This document shows positions 36,001-43,051 of a DNA stretch of 64,000 bases, piece by piece. The notes beneath the pieces were generated by a model. That model saw only the letters and a program-made list of their open reading frames with translations. It was not told the DNA's origin and searched no databases. Source of the DNA: Alphaproteobacteria bacterium (GTDB lineage Bacteria > Pseudomonadota > Alphaproteobacteria > Sphingomonadales > Sphingomonadaceae); contig JAFAZW010000039.1 of NCBI GenBank assembly GCA_019239415.1, forward strand, positions 1-64,000. Direction: 5' to 3'. A program made the translations under genes and the position numbers. Position 1 is the stretch's first letter; the number at the start of each line of letters is the position of its first letter.

Positions 36001-38811
36001 GCCGCCGATCAGCCGTCGCCGCGCCGAGAGGATTTCGCGGGTGAAGAGCTGCACGTCGACCGGCTGGCCGCGCACGATCCGGCCGTCGAGATCGAGCGCG
36101 ACCACCTTGAGCCGCATGTCGCCCGCGCGCTGCATCCAGCCGTCGGGCTTGATGCCGAGCCGGACCGCCGACGTGTAGAGCGGAATCGAGGTGCCGGTGG
36201 TCAGCGTCTCGCCGTTCGCATCCTCGTAATCCATCTCGACGCGCAGCCGCACCGAGTCCTGGAGCTCGGGAATGTCGAGCTCGGTCCTGAGCGCGCCCTG
36301 GCCGCCGAGCGTCAGCGGCACCGTCGCCGAGGACGGAAGATGGCCGGAGCCGTCCTCGCCTTCCTCCTCGTCGAGCGGCGAGGTGCCTTCGCGCACCGGC
36401 GCGCCGCCGAAGGTCCAGCCGTCCCAGTCGTCCGGATGATCGCGCAGCGTCTCATATTCGGTGCGCAACTTGATCGGCGCGCCGCCCGCGCCGCCGCCGG
36501 CGAGATAGCCGACATAGAGGTCGAGCGGCAGCCGCCGCGGCCGCGGCGCCGGGTTCTTCGGCCCCGCGATCGTCGCGCGCATCGTCGGCAGCCGATATTC
36601 GTCGACGCGGAATTGCTGGTTGGTGTCGTGGAGCTGGTCGCCGACCTTCCACTTGACGGCATAGGAGCCGCCCGGCGCGTCCTTTGGCGCCTGCCACTCG
36701 CTCTCGCCGATGCCGTCGCCGCCCAGGCTGAGCGGCAGCTCGTAGGCGGTGTCGGAGCCGAGATGCTGGAGGACGAGCACGCCCTTGAGCGCCCCGCCCG
36801 AGCGGAAGCCGGCCGGCGTCGGCGCGCGATAGACGTGCTTCATGTGCACGGTCTCGCCGGCGCGGATGAGGGTGCGGTCGAGGATGGTGTGGAAGACCGG
36901 GTCGGCGTCGCGATAGCCGTAGGGCAGGTCGAAATCGTAGGGGCCGATGCCCTCGCTCCAGGAGGAGAGGACGAAGGAGAAGTCGCCGCCGAGGCGCGCC
37001 GAAACCATCAGCGGCGGGGAATCGTCGCTGGCGCCGTCGCAGCCGCTGCGCGAGGAGGGGGCGGGGAGGCCGCTCTTCACCGCCAGCCGGCCCTGGCCGT
37101 CGGTGGTGCCGGCGGCGAGCAGGCGGCCGGAGCAGCTGTCGGTGATCCGCACCGAGGCGCCGGGCACGGGGGCGCCGCTGTCGAGCCCGGTCACCCAGAC
37201 GAGCGAGGTCGCCCGTCCCCACTTGAAGTGGACCGACATGTCGGTGACCAGCGCCGCCGCCGCCACGTAGCGGGTCGCCGGCCGGCCGAGCAGGGCGCGG
37301 CCGAGGGTCGGGCTGGCGAGCTCGACGACGTAGAAACCGGGCCGCGAGAGCGGCATGCCGACCACTTCGAATTGCCGGCCCTTGCCGGGGAGCGCGAGCT
37401 GCATGCGCTGCACCGGCCCCGGCGCGCCGGGCGCGAAGACCGAGCGGTCGCCCGTATGGTTGACCCGGACCTTGGCCTTGCCGCGGCCCTCCTCGCGGAT
37501 GTCGTCGCGCTGTGCCTTTTCGATCTTGCGGATCCAGCCGGCGATCGCGCCGTCGTCGCCGTCGACGCGCGCCGTGCCGCCGCCGATCGTCTGCACCGCC
37601 TCGCCGAGCTCGGGCTCGACGCCCCGCACCGTCACCGGCAGCACGCCGCCCTGCTTCGCCTCGAGGATGCCGAACGGCGCGGCGAATTTCACGAGCGGCG
37701 GCGGCTGGTCGATCGCGACGTCGAGCGGGAAGCGGCGGGCGTTGGCGAGCGGCCGGCCGGAAAGGTCGGTCAGCCCCGCCGGCATCACCAGCTTCGCCAC
37801 CGTCGAGGCCGGCAGCGGCGGCTTGAACTTCAACGTCGCGAGCGTCGCTTCGTGGCCGGTATCGACCGGCGCGAAGCTGCGCCCGCCCGCCTCGAGCCGC
37901 ACCGCCAGCGCCTGGGCGCGCGGCACCGGCGCGGAGAATTCGACCTTGACCGGCTCGACGGGGTCGCAGCCGGCCTGCGGATTGCTGCGGCCGCACGAGA
38001 GGCGCGCGCTGAACTCCTTGCGCACACTATAGTCGAAGCGCTGGTCCGAGCCCGCGGCGCGGCCGGCGGGCGAACGGATCGACGCGCCCCAGACGACGGC
38101 CATGTCATGGCCCGGCGGCAGCGGCCGGCGGCACTTCAAGCCGACGACATGGGCCAGCGCCGCCTTCTGCGCCGCCGCGTCCTTCGGGACCTCGTTGTCG
38201 GGCGAGACCGCCTCGATCATCTCCTCGCGCCGGTACTTGGTGAAGGAGGCGACCACGCGCTGCACCGTCGCCTGCGGGAGGAGGTCGACGGCGATCCGTT
38301 CGCCGATCCCGTCCACCGCGCAATAGGCGCCGGCGGCGACCGAGGCGCGGTCGACCGGCCCGTTCGGCACGACGAGGAAGGCCTGCTCCTCCTCGATCTC
38401 GTCGTCGCCCTCGTTGGGGAGGATCATCGCCGCATAGGGACCGCCCGTGTCGATGGCGAAGCTGCGCGCCCCCGTGACGAGCCGCCCCGCCAGCGTCTTG
38501 AGCCCGGCGACCAGGGTGGCGCGGCAGGTCATGCCGGCCTCGAGCGCCTTGTCATACTCCCAGACGAAGGTCGCCGGGTCGGTCCAGCGGCCCTTGCCGG
38601 AGGTGGCGCAGGCCATGGCGATCGGCGCGGGCCGCTGCTTGCCGAGCGGGGTCATCGGCTCGGAGAAGCGCAGGGTGAACCGCCCGATCTGCCGGTTCAT
38701 GAGCCCGGGCGTCGCGGTCAGCACCGTCGGCGGCGTCACCGCGCTCGCGCCGAGCGGCGCCAGCAGCGCCAGAGGGACCAACAACCCGAATCGCTTCAGC
38801 CAGTCCCGCAT
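33094..38811 (-). CDS. Bacterial alpha-2-macroglobulin (YfhM-like)
   Basis: A 1905-aa periplasmic protease-trapping protein. It has a signal peptide (MRDWLKRFGLLVPLALLAPLGASA), MG-like beta domains, the A2M family domain, and the thioester motif C1462-F-E-Q1465 in YPYGCFEQ. E. coli YfhM is a lipoprotein, but no lipobox Cys follows the leader here, so this one is probably soluble. Translation is coupled to pbpC. The accepted model for the family is that it traps foreign proteases that reach the periplasm while PBP1C repairs the wall. Confidence 0.94.
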   Translation of the reverse strand: MRDWLKRFGLLVPLALLAPLGASAVTPPTVLTATPGLMNRQIGRFTLRFSEPMTPLGKQRPAPIAMACATSGKGRWTDPATFVWEYDKALEAGMTCRATLVAGLKTLAGRLVTGARSFAIDTGGPYAAMILPNEGDDEIEEEQAFLVVPNGPVDRASVAAGAYCAVDGIGERIAVDLLPQATVQRVVASFTKYRREEMIEAVSPDNEVPKDAAAQKAALAHVVGLKCRRPLPPGHDMAVVWGASIRSPAGRAAGSDQRFDYSVRKEFSARLSCGRSNPQAGCDPVEPVKVEFSAPVPRAQALAVRLEAGGRSFAPVDTGHEATLATLKFKPPLPASTVAKLVMPAGLTDLSGRPLANARRFPLDVAIDQPPPLVKFAAPFGILEAKQGGVLPVTVRGVEPELGEAVQTIGGGTARVDGDDGAIAGWIRKIEKAQRDDIREEGRGKAKVRVNHTGDRSVFAPGAPGPVQRMQLALPGKGRQFEVVGMPLSRPGFYVVELASPTLGRALLGRPATRYVAAAALVTDMSVHFKWGRATSLVWVTGLDSGAPVPGASVRITDSCSGRLLAAGTTDGQGRLAVKSGLPAPSSRSGCDGASDDSPPLMVSARLGGDFSFVLSSWSEGIGPYDFDLPYGYRDADPVFHTILDRTLIRAGETVHMKHVYRAPTPAGFRSGGALKGVLVLQHLGSDTAYELPLSLGGDGIGESEWQAPKDAPGGSYAVKWKVGDQLHDTNQQFRVDEYRLPTMRATIAGPKNPAPRPRRLPLDLYVGYLAGGGAGGAPIKLRTEYETLRDHPDDWDGWTFGGAPVREGTSPLDEEEGEDGSGHLPSSATVPLTLGGQGALRTELDIPELQDSVRLRVEMDYEDANGETLTTGTSIPLYTSAVRLGIKPDGWMQRAGDMRLKVVALDLDGRIVRGQPVDVQLFTREILSARRRLIGGFYAFDNNARTTKLAAHCGGVTDAQGMVECTLDPGVSGEVLAMATTRDSAGNEARAVTSVYLAGDDDWWFGGDNGDRMDVIPDAKSYHMGDTARLQVRMPFREATALVTVEREGVLSSFVTQISGKDPVIEVPMAGSYAPDAFISVMAVRGRVSGWRVWIAEFAKKWHLPFFNDPSQPTALVDLAKPAYRLGIAKVKVGWEAHELKVAVKPEREKYHVRDTASVAVQVTGPGGKAPREAEIAFAAVDEALLILSPNDSWDLLDSMMEERPLSVLTSTAQMQVVGKRHYGRKALAAGGGGGGDLSALARSDFRPLLVWKGRVPLDEHGRATVQVPLADALSSYKLVAVATAGEDLFGTGSANIRTVQDLGLYSGVPPLVRSGDAFDTVFTLRNSTERDLKVTATAEVTPLAGGLKPQTVTVPAGGAVPVSWRVTAPETDSLRWTVSARVNGGQAGDRIVVDQQVVPPVPEETWAATFLRLSPNLSLPVGPPGGALPGRGGIEVALTASPAPSLTGVRAYMAAYPYGCFEQRLSKLIALDDRDAWTKLMAELPHYVADNGLLRYWPGDHQEGSIALTAYAASITAEAGLAWPDVPHAKMMEALRNVVDGRLKEATEAPYDARVLRIAALAALARNNRSTPAMALRVAMPLRDMPTSALADWIVILDKTPGVGPRPKQAAEQALRSHLAYEGTRLDVTDNGTAPWWMMISGDEMAIRALMVATGRPGWNDEAPKMMIGVAMRQQRGHWDTTPANAWGTLAVRRFAAAYPGAATGVTTVQLRGETLSRPWPNPQPAHFALPAAETPLLLSHSGGPQPWAFVSVRAAVPLTAPSFAGYRVSREVSFLVRKAPNAVSRGDVMKVRLTIEAFAARSWVVVEDPVPAGGSIVGGGGQSSLLAEKASGTDGWWPSYIERSHGYWRAYYGWLPRGKTSIEYAVRINSTGRFQLPPTHVEAMYSPEIRASVPNAPLEVAP

Positions 38812-39992
38812 CTTTGCGCCTCCCTGACGGCGCTTGTGATGCCCTAATCCTTCCCTGTCGTCTAGCGGTGAACCGTTATTTTTTTACGACGAACGGAGCC
38901 GGGGCCGAAGCCGTTGACGCGGCGCCTTTTCTCGCTCTCCGCAGGCTCGCCGGGGCGGCGACCGGAGGCGCGTTGTCAGGCGTGGTCGCGACGTAGGTCC
39001 GAGGTGCGCGCGGCGGGGAAGTTTCGAAGTTTCGCGTTCGAAAAATCCCTTCCGATCAATCCCGTCCCTTTTGATCGGTTTTCCCGATCAGTGCCGCGCC
39101 CGCCGAAGCGCGGGCCGAGGCCGAGTCGGTGCTTCTCACCGTGTCAAAGAACGCGCAGCTGTGGCGACCGCAGGAACATAGCACAAACGGAGACGGGATG
39201 CGACCTGTTTGTGCGGGCACGCGTCTGCCGCGGCGGCGGCTCCGGCGGGTGCGGATGCCGGGCCGAGGCGGGGTCGTTGCCTTGCGCGTGCCGGGCGCGT
39301 GCCGGGCGCATGCCGGGTCGTCACCGCCCGGGAACCGCGGGTTTGCCGGCGGAAACCGGCGTTGCGATGCGCCGTCGGGGCCCCGCAAAATGCACCCGGG
39401 GAGTGCCTCTGGAGCGGGCGCCGGAGGCGAAGCTGGATCCCCATTCAGGTTCAGGTGCGGGCTCGGCCCCGAAGAAAAGGCCTGCGGCCGGGGGCGGGGC
39501 TCGGACCCTTCGGGTTCTTCGGGCCTTCGGGCGAACCGACACCGGCGATGGAGGGGCTGCGCCTGCACGGATGAGGATTGGTGCGGGTGGAGCGGCGGGA
39601 CCGGGTTCACGCGAAGACGCGAAGACGCGAAGACGCGAAGGCGCGAAGGGCCGAGCCCTTCCCGTTGCGGAGCGATTATTCTTCGAGGCGAGGGCCGGCG
39701 GCGAGGCTTTCGGAGGAGTGGCCTGCGGCCGGGCCAAACTCGGACCCTTTGCGTCTTTGCGTGAGACATTCGGGCTGCGGTGCGGGAGGAGGCCGCACTC
39801 GGTTCACCCGAAGGCCCGAAGGGCCCGAAGAGGCCGAGATCACGCATCGCGGGGCGACATCTCGCTGAACGCCGATGCGGGTACGGTCGGCGAGGATGGG
39901 CCGGCGGCCGCTTGCAGAGCACGGACCCTTCGGGTTCTTCGGGCCTTCGGGTGAGACGGAACCGGCGATAGAGGGGCTGCTGCGTGCGCGGT
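38812..39992. repeat. Noncoding region with modular palindromic repeats
   Basis: About 1.2 kb with no convincing gene. From roughly 39480 it holds at least three related modules. Each begins with GGCCTGCGGCCG-like or GCCGGCGGCCG text and CGGACCCTT, then carries a short tandem core. Two modules (39500 and 39920) share CTTCGGGTTCTTCGGGCC and then an ACCGGCGATNGAGGGGCTGC tail. The middle one (39719) has TTTGCGTCTTTGCGTG instead. Between them lie inverse-complement segments: four GACGCGAA units at 39606-39650 and CCGAAGGCCCGAAGGGCCC at 39808-39830. From 38812 to about 39450 I see GC-rich unique sequence, and no promoter or RNA gene that I can name. Confidence 0.8.
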
Positions 39993-40430
39993 TCAGGAAA
40001 GGCGCCTCGCGTCCGCCTTGATCGCCTGCATGGCGGCGAGGTCGCCGAGATATTCGACGACGCGCTCGTCCAGGGCGAGGTCGAGCTTGAGGGCGAGCGC
40101 GGCCACGTCGGGGGCGGGGGTGCGGAGGAGGTGCTGGAGGGCGTCGTGATGGCGAGAGCCGAGGCGGTCGTAGAGATCCTCGTCCTCGGTGTGCGCGACG
40201 GCGGCGAGGGCGGAGTCGGCGCGGCGATATCGGGCGAGGGCGCGCTTCCATCCGTCATCCCGGCGAAAGCCGGGATCTCCATTCGGAAAGGCGCCGTGCG
40301 GGTCTCCGGGAGATCCCGGCTTCCGCCGGGATGACGGGGAAGCGGCCTCCGCGCCGGCCGCCGCGAGCGCAGGCGCCGCGCCGGCGGCTAGCAGCGCGCG
40401 GCGGGTCAGGCTAAGCTGCCCAGCAGCCAT
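39993..40430 (-). CDS. Small exported protein of unknown function, with in-frame repeat insertion
   Basis: A 145-aa protein with a Tat/Sec-like leader (LTRRALLAAGAAPALAAAGAEAAS) and a helical C-terminal part (YRRADSALAAVAHTEDEDLYDRLGSRHHDALQHL...). I do not recognise the family. Between the leader and the helical domain, residues about 31-60 (SSRRKPGSPGDP...GFRRDDG) are the translation of an intergenic palindromic repeat also present at 41662 and 44940. The repeat has entered the gene in frame, in the signal-peptide/mature-domain linker. GAGGCGAAGG precedes the ATG. Confidence 0.75.
   Translation of the reverse strand: MAAGQLSLTRRALLAAGAAPALAAAGAEAASPSSRRKPGSPGDPHGAFPNGDPGFRRDDGWKRALARYRRADSALAAVAHTEDEDLYDRLGSRHHDALQHLLRTPAPDVAALALKLDLALDERVVEYLGDLAAMQAIKADARRLS
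40252..40337. repeat. Palindromic repeat (CATCCCGGCGAAAGCCGGGAT family) inside a CDS
   Basis: The element starts with CCGTCATCCCGGCGAAAGCC and ends with GGCTTCCGCCGGGATGACGG, so its ends are inverted. It lies wholly inside the coding region at 39993-40430. Partial or full relatives are at 41662-41702 and 44940-45064. Confidence 0.9.
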
Positions 40431-40502
40431 CCTTCGCCTCCTTTTCGAGGGAGTCGTGGGCGGGTCGGTGCCGAAGGCGTCAGCCTCGGCTTCTTGATTG
40501 GT

Positions 40503-40517
40503 TTAGGTGTTACCTAA
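40503..40517. promoter_or_regulatory. Perfect palindrome, candidate operator
   Basis: TTAGGT-GTT-ACCTAA is a perfect 6+3+6 inverted repeat lying between two divergent genes, 17 bases upstream of the probable start of a ribbon-helix-helix protein. RHH proteins commonly repress themselves, so autoregulation is a reasonable inference. Confidence 0.5.
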
Positions 40518-40534
40518 TCCTTGGGGGCGGGTCA

Positions 40535-40720
40535 ATAGCTGACGAGCAAAAAAGACGCCCGGGCCGGCCCGCCACCGGGAAGGACCCGGTGCAGACGGTG
40601 CGGCTTTCGGTGAAGCTGCAGGCGGAGATCACGGCTTGGATTGAGCGGCAGCCGGAGCCGAAGCCTTCGCGGTCCGAGGCGATACGGGCGCTGATCCACG
40701 CGGGCTTAAGGAGGAACTGA
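40535..40720 (+). CDS. Small ribbon-helix-helix DNA-binding protein, start codon abnormal
   Basis: The frame ending in TGA at 40718-40720 encodes QKRRPGRPATGKDP followed by VQTVRLSVKLQAEITAWIER and PSRSEAIRALIHAGL, a textbook ribbon-helix-helix protein with a basic AT-hook-like GRP segment. No ATG, GTG or TTG precedes the GRPATGKDP segment. The first plausible initiator is ATA at 40535 (giving I/M-ADEQKRRPGRPATG), preceded by TTGGGGGCGGG. The first ordinary start is GTG 40589, which would give only 43 aa and drop the conserved basic arm. The ATG-to-ATA change may have silenced it, or ATA may be used inefficiently. About 61 aa if read from 40535. Confidence 0.65.
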   Translation: MADEQKRRPGRPATGKDPVQTVRLSVKLQAEITAWIERQPEPKPSRSEAIRALIHAGLRRN

Positions 40721-40816
40721 GCTGGAAGAGGCGATGAGGTCATCTTATCGCACCTGCTTGGGGTAGTGCGGTGTTACTGACAGCAGCCCTCGACTGCGCG
40801 CGGGAAGGAGGCAAAT

Positions 40817-41587
40817 TTGGTTGACAGATCGTTGGGAGGCGACCTGCCTATCGCGCTTCCAGTGACCGTAGATCTGATGAAAGTTGCTACGTCACTGCGA
40901 GATAAGGTGGCGCGCAGGAAATTGGTCGGGTGCATCCGGACTGCCTGGACGACTCAGTCGTGTCTAGCTGACCTTCGCCAAGCCGCCGGAGCGTGCGATG
41001 CTATTGATGCGCTCTCCACCACGTCCTCTACACTAGATGGTTACGTGCGCACGCACCTACAGAGCGCCACTTTGGCGTCAGCGATCATAATGTACGTGAG
41101 AGCGACTACGAGTGGAGGCAAGCGTTCCGGTGAGCGGGGCTCCGTTCAAATCGATCCGGCGAAACTCACCAAGAGGCAGCAAGAAGACCACGGGACCCTC
41201 GTTAGAATAAGGAATTCAGCGCTCGGGCATGTCGAGGTGAATGCCGACATCGCGGGAGACTACTGGCATCGTGACCTCGTGTTCGCGAAACGATCAGGCG
41301 CAGCGAACTGGGAGGTTGCTAGCTCTTCCCACGCGATCGGCTTTCATAAACCCGCTTTCGAAATCCTTAAACGCCAGGTTCCGGTAGCTATTGAGCACCT
41401 CAAAGAAAAATGCCGCCAGCGCATCGCGGGGGTAATTGAGATGATCAATGAGTTAAAGCTCTGCGATGCTGATCTAATGACGCATCAAGTGAATCCCATC
41501 GAGTGGTTCGGTTCAGCGAGAGCAGCCGTAATAGCTCTTGGAACGAAGCCGGGTGAAGAAGCGTCAGGGTGGACACCTCTGATTTGA
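40817..41587 (+). CDS. HEPN-like protein of unknown function (candidate RNase)
   Basis: A 256-aa protein beginning with TTG 40817, which has GGAAGGAGG about eight bases upstream. It is markedly AT-richer than its neighbours, with A/T-ending codons, suggesting recent transfer. I do not recognise a named family. It is mostly helical, and residues 132-138 read R-N-S-A-L-G-H, matching the R-x4-6-H motif of HEPN ribonucleases, with a polar residue directly after the Arg as is usual. No partner MNT or REase gene is adjacent. HEPN assignment is inference from one motif and the helical character. Confidence 0.6.
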   Translation: MVDRSLGGDLPIALPVTVDLMKVATSLRDKVARRKLVGCIRTAWTTQSCLADLRQAAGACDAIDALSTTSSTLDGYVRTHLQSATLASAIIMYVRATTSGGKRSGERGSVQIDPAKLTKRQQEDHGTLVRIRNSALGHVEVNADIAGDYWHRDLVFAKRSGAANWEVASSSHAIGFHKPAFEILKRQVPVAIEHLKEKCRQRIAGVIEMINELKLCDADLMTHQVNPIEWFGSARAAVIALGTKPGEEASGWTPLI

Positions 41588-41661
41588 ACGCATGGGGTGC
41601 AGTCACGCGAGTGTCCCCTTCTTCGGTCTTGGAGACATTCGCAGTGACGGAAGGGGCTCGG

Positions 41662-41702
41662 GCGGGTCTCCTGCAGATCCCGGCTTCCGCCGGGATGACG
41701 GC
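41662..41702. repeat. Partial palindromic repeat (CCCGGCTTCCGCCGGGATGACGG arm)
   Basis: One arm of the element family seen at 40252-40337 (GATCCCGGCTTCCGCCGGGA and flank). It lies in the 219-base gap between the HEPN-like gene and the RHH/RelE pair. I see no other feature in that gap apart from a probable promoter for the downstream pair. Confidence 0.75.
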
Positions 41703-41806
41703 ATAGCAGCCGTGCCCAGAGTTGGCGCCGCGTGGACGGGTGGCACGCGCAACCACTCGCCCGCCGCCCGAGGATCGCCTATATCGGGCAGGCGAAAGGA
41801 CGTGCG

Positions 41807-42025
41807 ATGCTGGCCATCAAGATCGATGCGGCGACCGAGAAGCGGCTGGCCGAGGCGGCGCGGCGGCTGGGGGAGGCTCCGGACGCGCTGGCGGCGCGGG
41901 CGCTCGAATCCTACCTTGAGGACGTCGAGGATTATGCCAGCGCGGTCGAGGCGTGGAACGCGCTCGATCCGGCCGACCTGACCTCGCTTGCCGACATGAA
42001 GCGTGAGCTCGGACTGGACGGTTGA
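41807..42025 (+). CDS. RHH-type antitoxin of a RelE-family pair
   Basis: A 72-aa protein (MLAIKIDAATEKRLAEAARRLGEAPDALAARALESYLEDVEDY...) with the beta-strand/helix/helix pattern of ribbon-helix-helix antitoxins and an acidic C-terminal tail that would wrap the toxin. ATG 41807 is preceded by GAAAGGA. Its 3' end overlaps the toxin gene by 23 bases, typical for antitoxin-first TA operons. It probably represses its own promoter together with the toxin. Confidence 0.88.
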   Translation: MLAIKIDAATEKRLAEAARRLGEAPDALAARALESYLEDVEDYASAVEAWNALDPADLTSLADMKRELGLDG

Positions 42026-42275
42026 GATCGCGCCGCCGGCGCGACGCGCGCTCCGCAAGCTTGATCGCAAGGCGGCGGCGCGGATCGTTGCGTGGCTCGA
42101 AACGCTGACCCGCGAGCGGGACAATCCACGCTCCACGGGTAAGGCGCTGGCCGGCGAGTTGGAAGGCTTTTGGCGCTATCGCGTCGGCCCCTATCGGCTG
42201 ATCTGTCGGATCGAGGACGAGCGGCTGGTCGTCCTGGTGCTAAAAATCGGGCATCGGCGAGAGGTTTACCGCTGA
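42003..42275 (+). CDS. RelE/ParE-superfamily toxin
   Basis: A 90-aa protein from GTG 42003. It reads WTVEIAPPARRALRKLDRKAAARI, then GELEGFWRYRVGPYRLICRIED and VLVLKIGHRREVYR, which is the RelE pattern, including the C-terminal K-x-G-H-R-x-x-x-Y motif that holds catalytic residues of ribosome-dependent mRNA endonucleases. It looks intact and is translationally coupled to the antitoxin. Confidence 0.9.
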   Translation: MSSDWTVEIAPPARRALRKLDRKAAARIVAWLETLTRERDNPRSTGKALAGELEGFWRYRVGPYRLICRIEDERLVVLVLKIGHRREVYR

Positions 42276-42341
42276 TGGCTGCTGCGGGGGCAACGGGTGG
42301 GGTGACGACAGGGACCTACGCGTCGTCACCGTTCGTCATCT

Positions 42342-42683
42342 TTACGCCTCCGCAAGCTCCTCCCTTTGCGCCGGCGGCTTGAGGCGGAAGTCGATCTCCA
42401 GGCCGAGCGCGGGGAGGACGGTCATCAGGGTTTCGAGCGTGGGATTGCCCTGGGGGCCGAAGGACTTGTTAAGCGTCTGCCGCTTGATCCCCGTCTCACG
42501 GGCGAGGCGGCTCAGACCGCGCGCGCGGGCCACGGCGCCGATCGCGGTGGCGAGATAATGGGCGTTGCCGCTCTCGGCGGCGTCGCGAAGGAGGTGGATC
42601 TGGGAGCTTTCGCGCCCGAGATAGTCGGCGGGGTCGAAGTCGCAGACTTCGAGCGCCGCGGGATCGAGATCGGCTTCGGTCAT
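42342..42683 (-). CDS. HigA-like antitoxin (addiction-module antidote protein)
   Basis: A 113-aa protein with a short N-terminal arm containing DFDPADYLG and a helix-turn-helix (AVARARGLSRLARETGIKRQTLNKSFGPQGNPTLETLMTVLPALGLEIDF). This is the layout of the antidote family that pairs with HigB-type killer proteins. ATG 42683 is used here; an upstream ATG at 42701 in the same frame would add six residues. The gene looks complete, although the toxin upstream of it is truncated. Confidence 0.85.
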   Translation of the reverse strand: MTEADLDPAALEVCDFDPADYLGRESSQIHLLRDAAESGNAHYLATAIGAVARARGLSRLARETGIKRQTLNKSFGPQGNPTLETLMTVLPALGLEIDFRLKPPAQREELAEA

Positions 42684-42685
42684 CG

Positions 42686-42880
42686 TTAGCTGGCCCTCCA
42701 TGGCGGCCCTGCACCCACGTCGACGCGGAATTCGCCCACCTTCTTTCGGACCGACTTCGTATCGCCCAGCAGACCCGACTGGATGCGCGCGATCCGGGTG
42801 ACGATCGCGTCCTGCGCAAGCTCGTCGGTCAGATTCCTCAGCCAGCTGTCGGAAGCGGCCGTTCTCTGCACGACGATCAT
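42686..42880 (-). pseudogene. Truncated HigB-type toxin
   Basis: From ATG 42880 the frame gives 64 aa: MIVVQRTAASDSWLRNLTDE, then IVTRIARIQSGLLGDTKSVRKKVGEFRVDVGAGPPW and a stop. The first 55 residues match the start of the addiction-module killer protein family (HigB/RelE-like), in which VGAG is normally followed by YRVYF and about 35 more residues containing the catalytic end. Here the frame stops almost at once and the antitoxin begins three bases later, so the 3' third of the toxin is deleted. It is almost certainly inactive. Confidence 0.75.
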
Positions 42881-43051
42881 GTGACGCGTATAAGCGTCGG
42901 AGAGTCGATCGTGAACTAAAAGCTTCACCCTGTCGGCGGCATCCTTCGGCCCCCACCGCCGCCTTGCCCGATCCGTCACGGTCCTGTAACCGTAAGGGCA
43001 AGTCACGGCGGCGGTCCGCCCGGCGCCGGCAGGATATAAGAGTATCGAGCC

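Noticed and set aside
32968-38847. A 1959-codon open frame on the plus strand opposite pbpC and the macroglobulin gene
   Set aside because: Its translation is Arg/His/Gly-rich low-complexity text typical of the antisense of a GC-rich gene. The minus-strand proteins there have full family motifs.
39606-39650. GACGCGAA tandem units as a possible CRISPR array
   Set aside because: The units are 8 bases long with no spacers, and no cas gene is near.
38812-39990. Several overlapping open frames in both directions
   Set aside because: They consist of translated repeats (SGSSGL, PEEPEGS) and have no family features; the region is treated as noncoding repeats.
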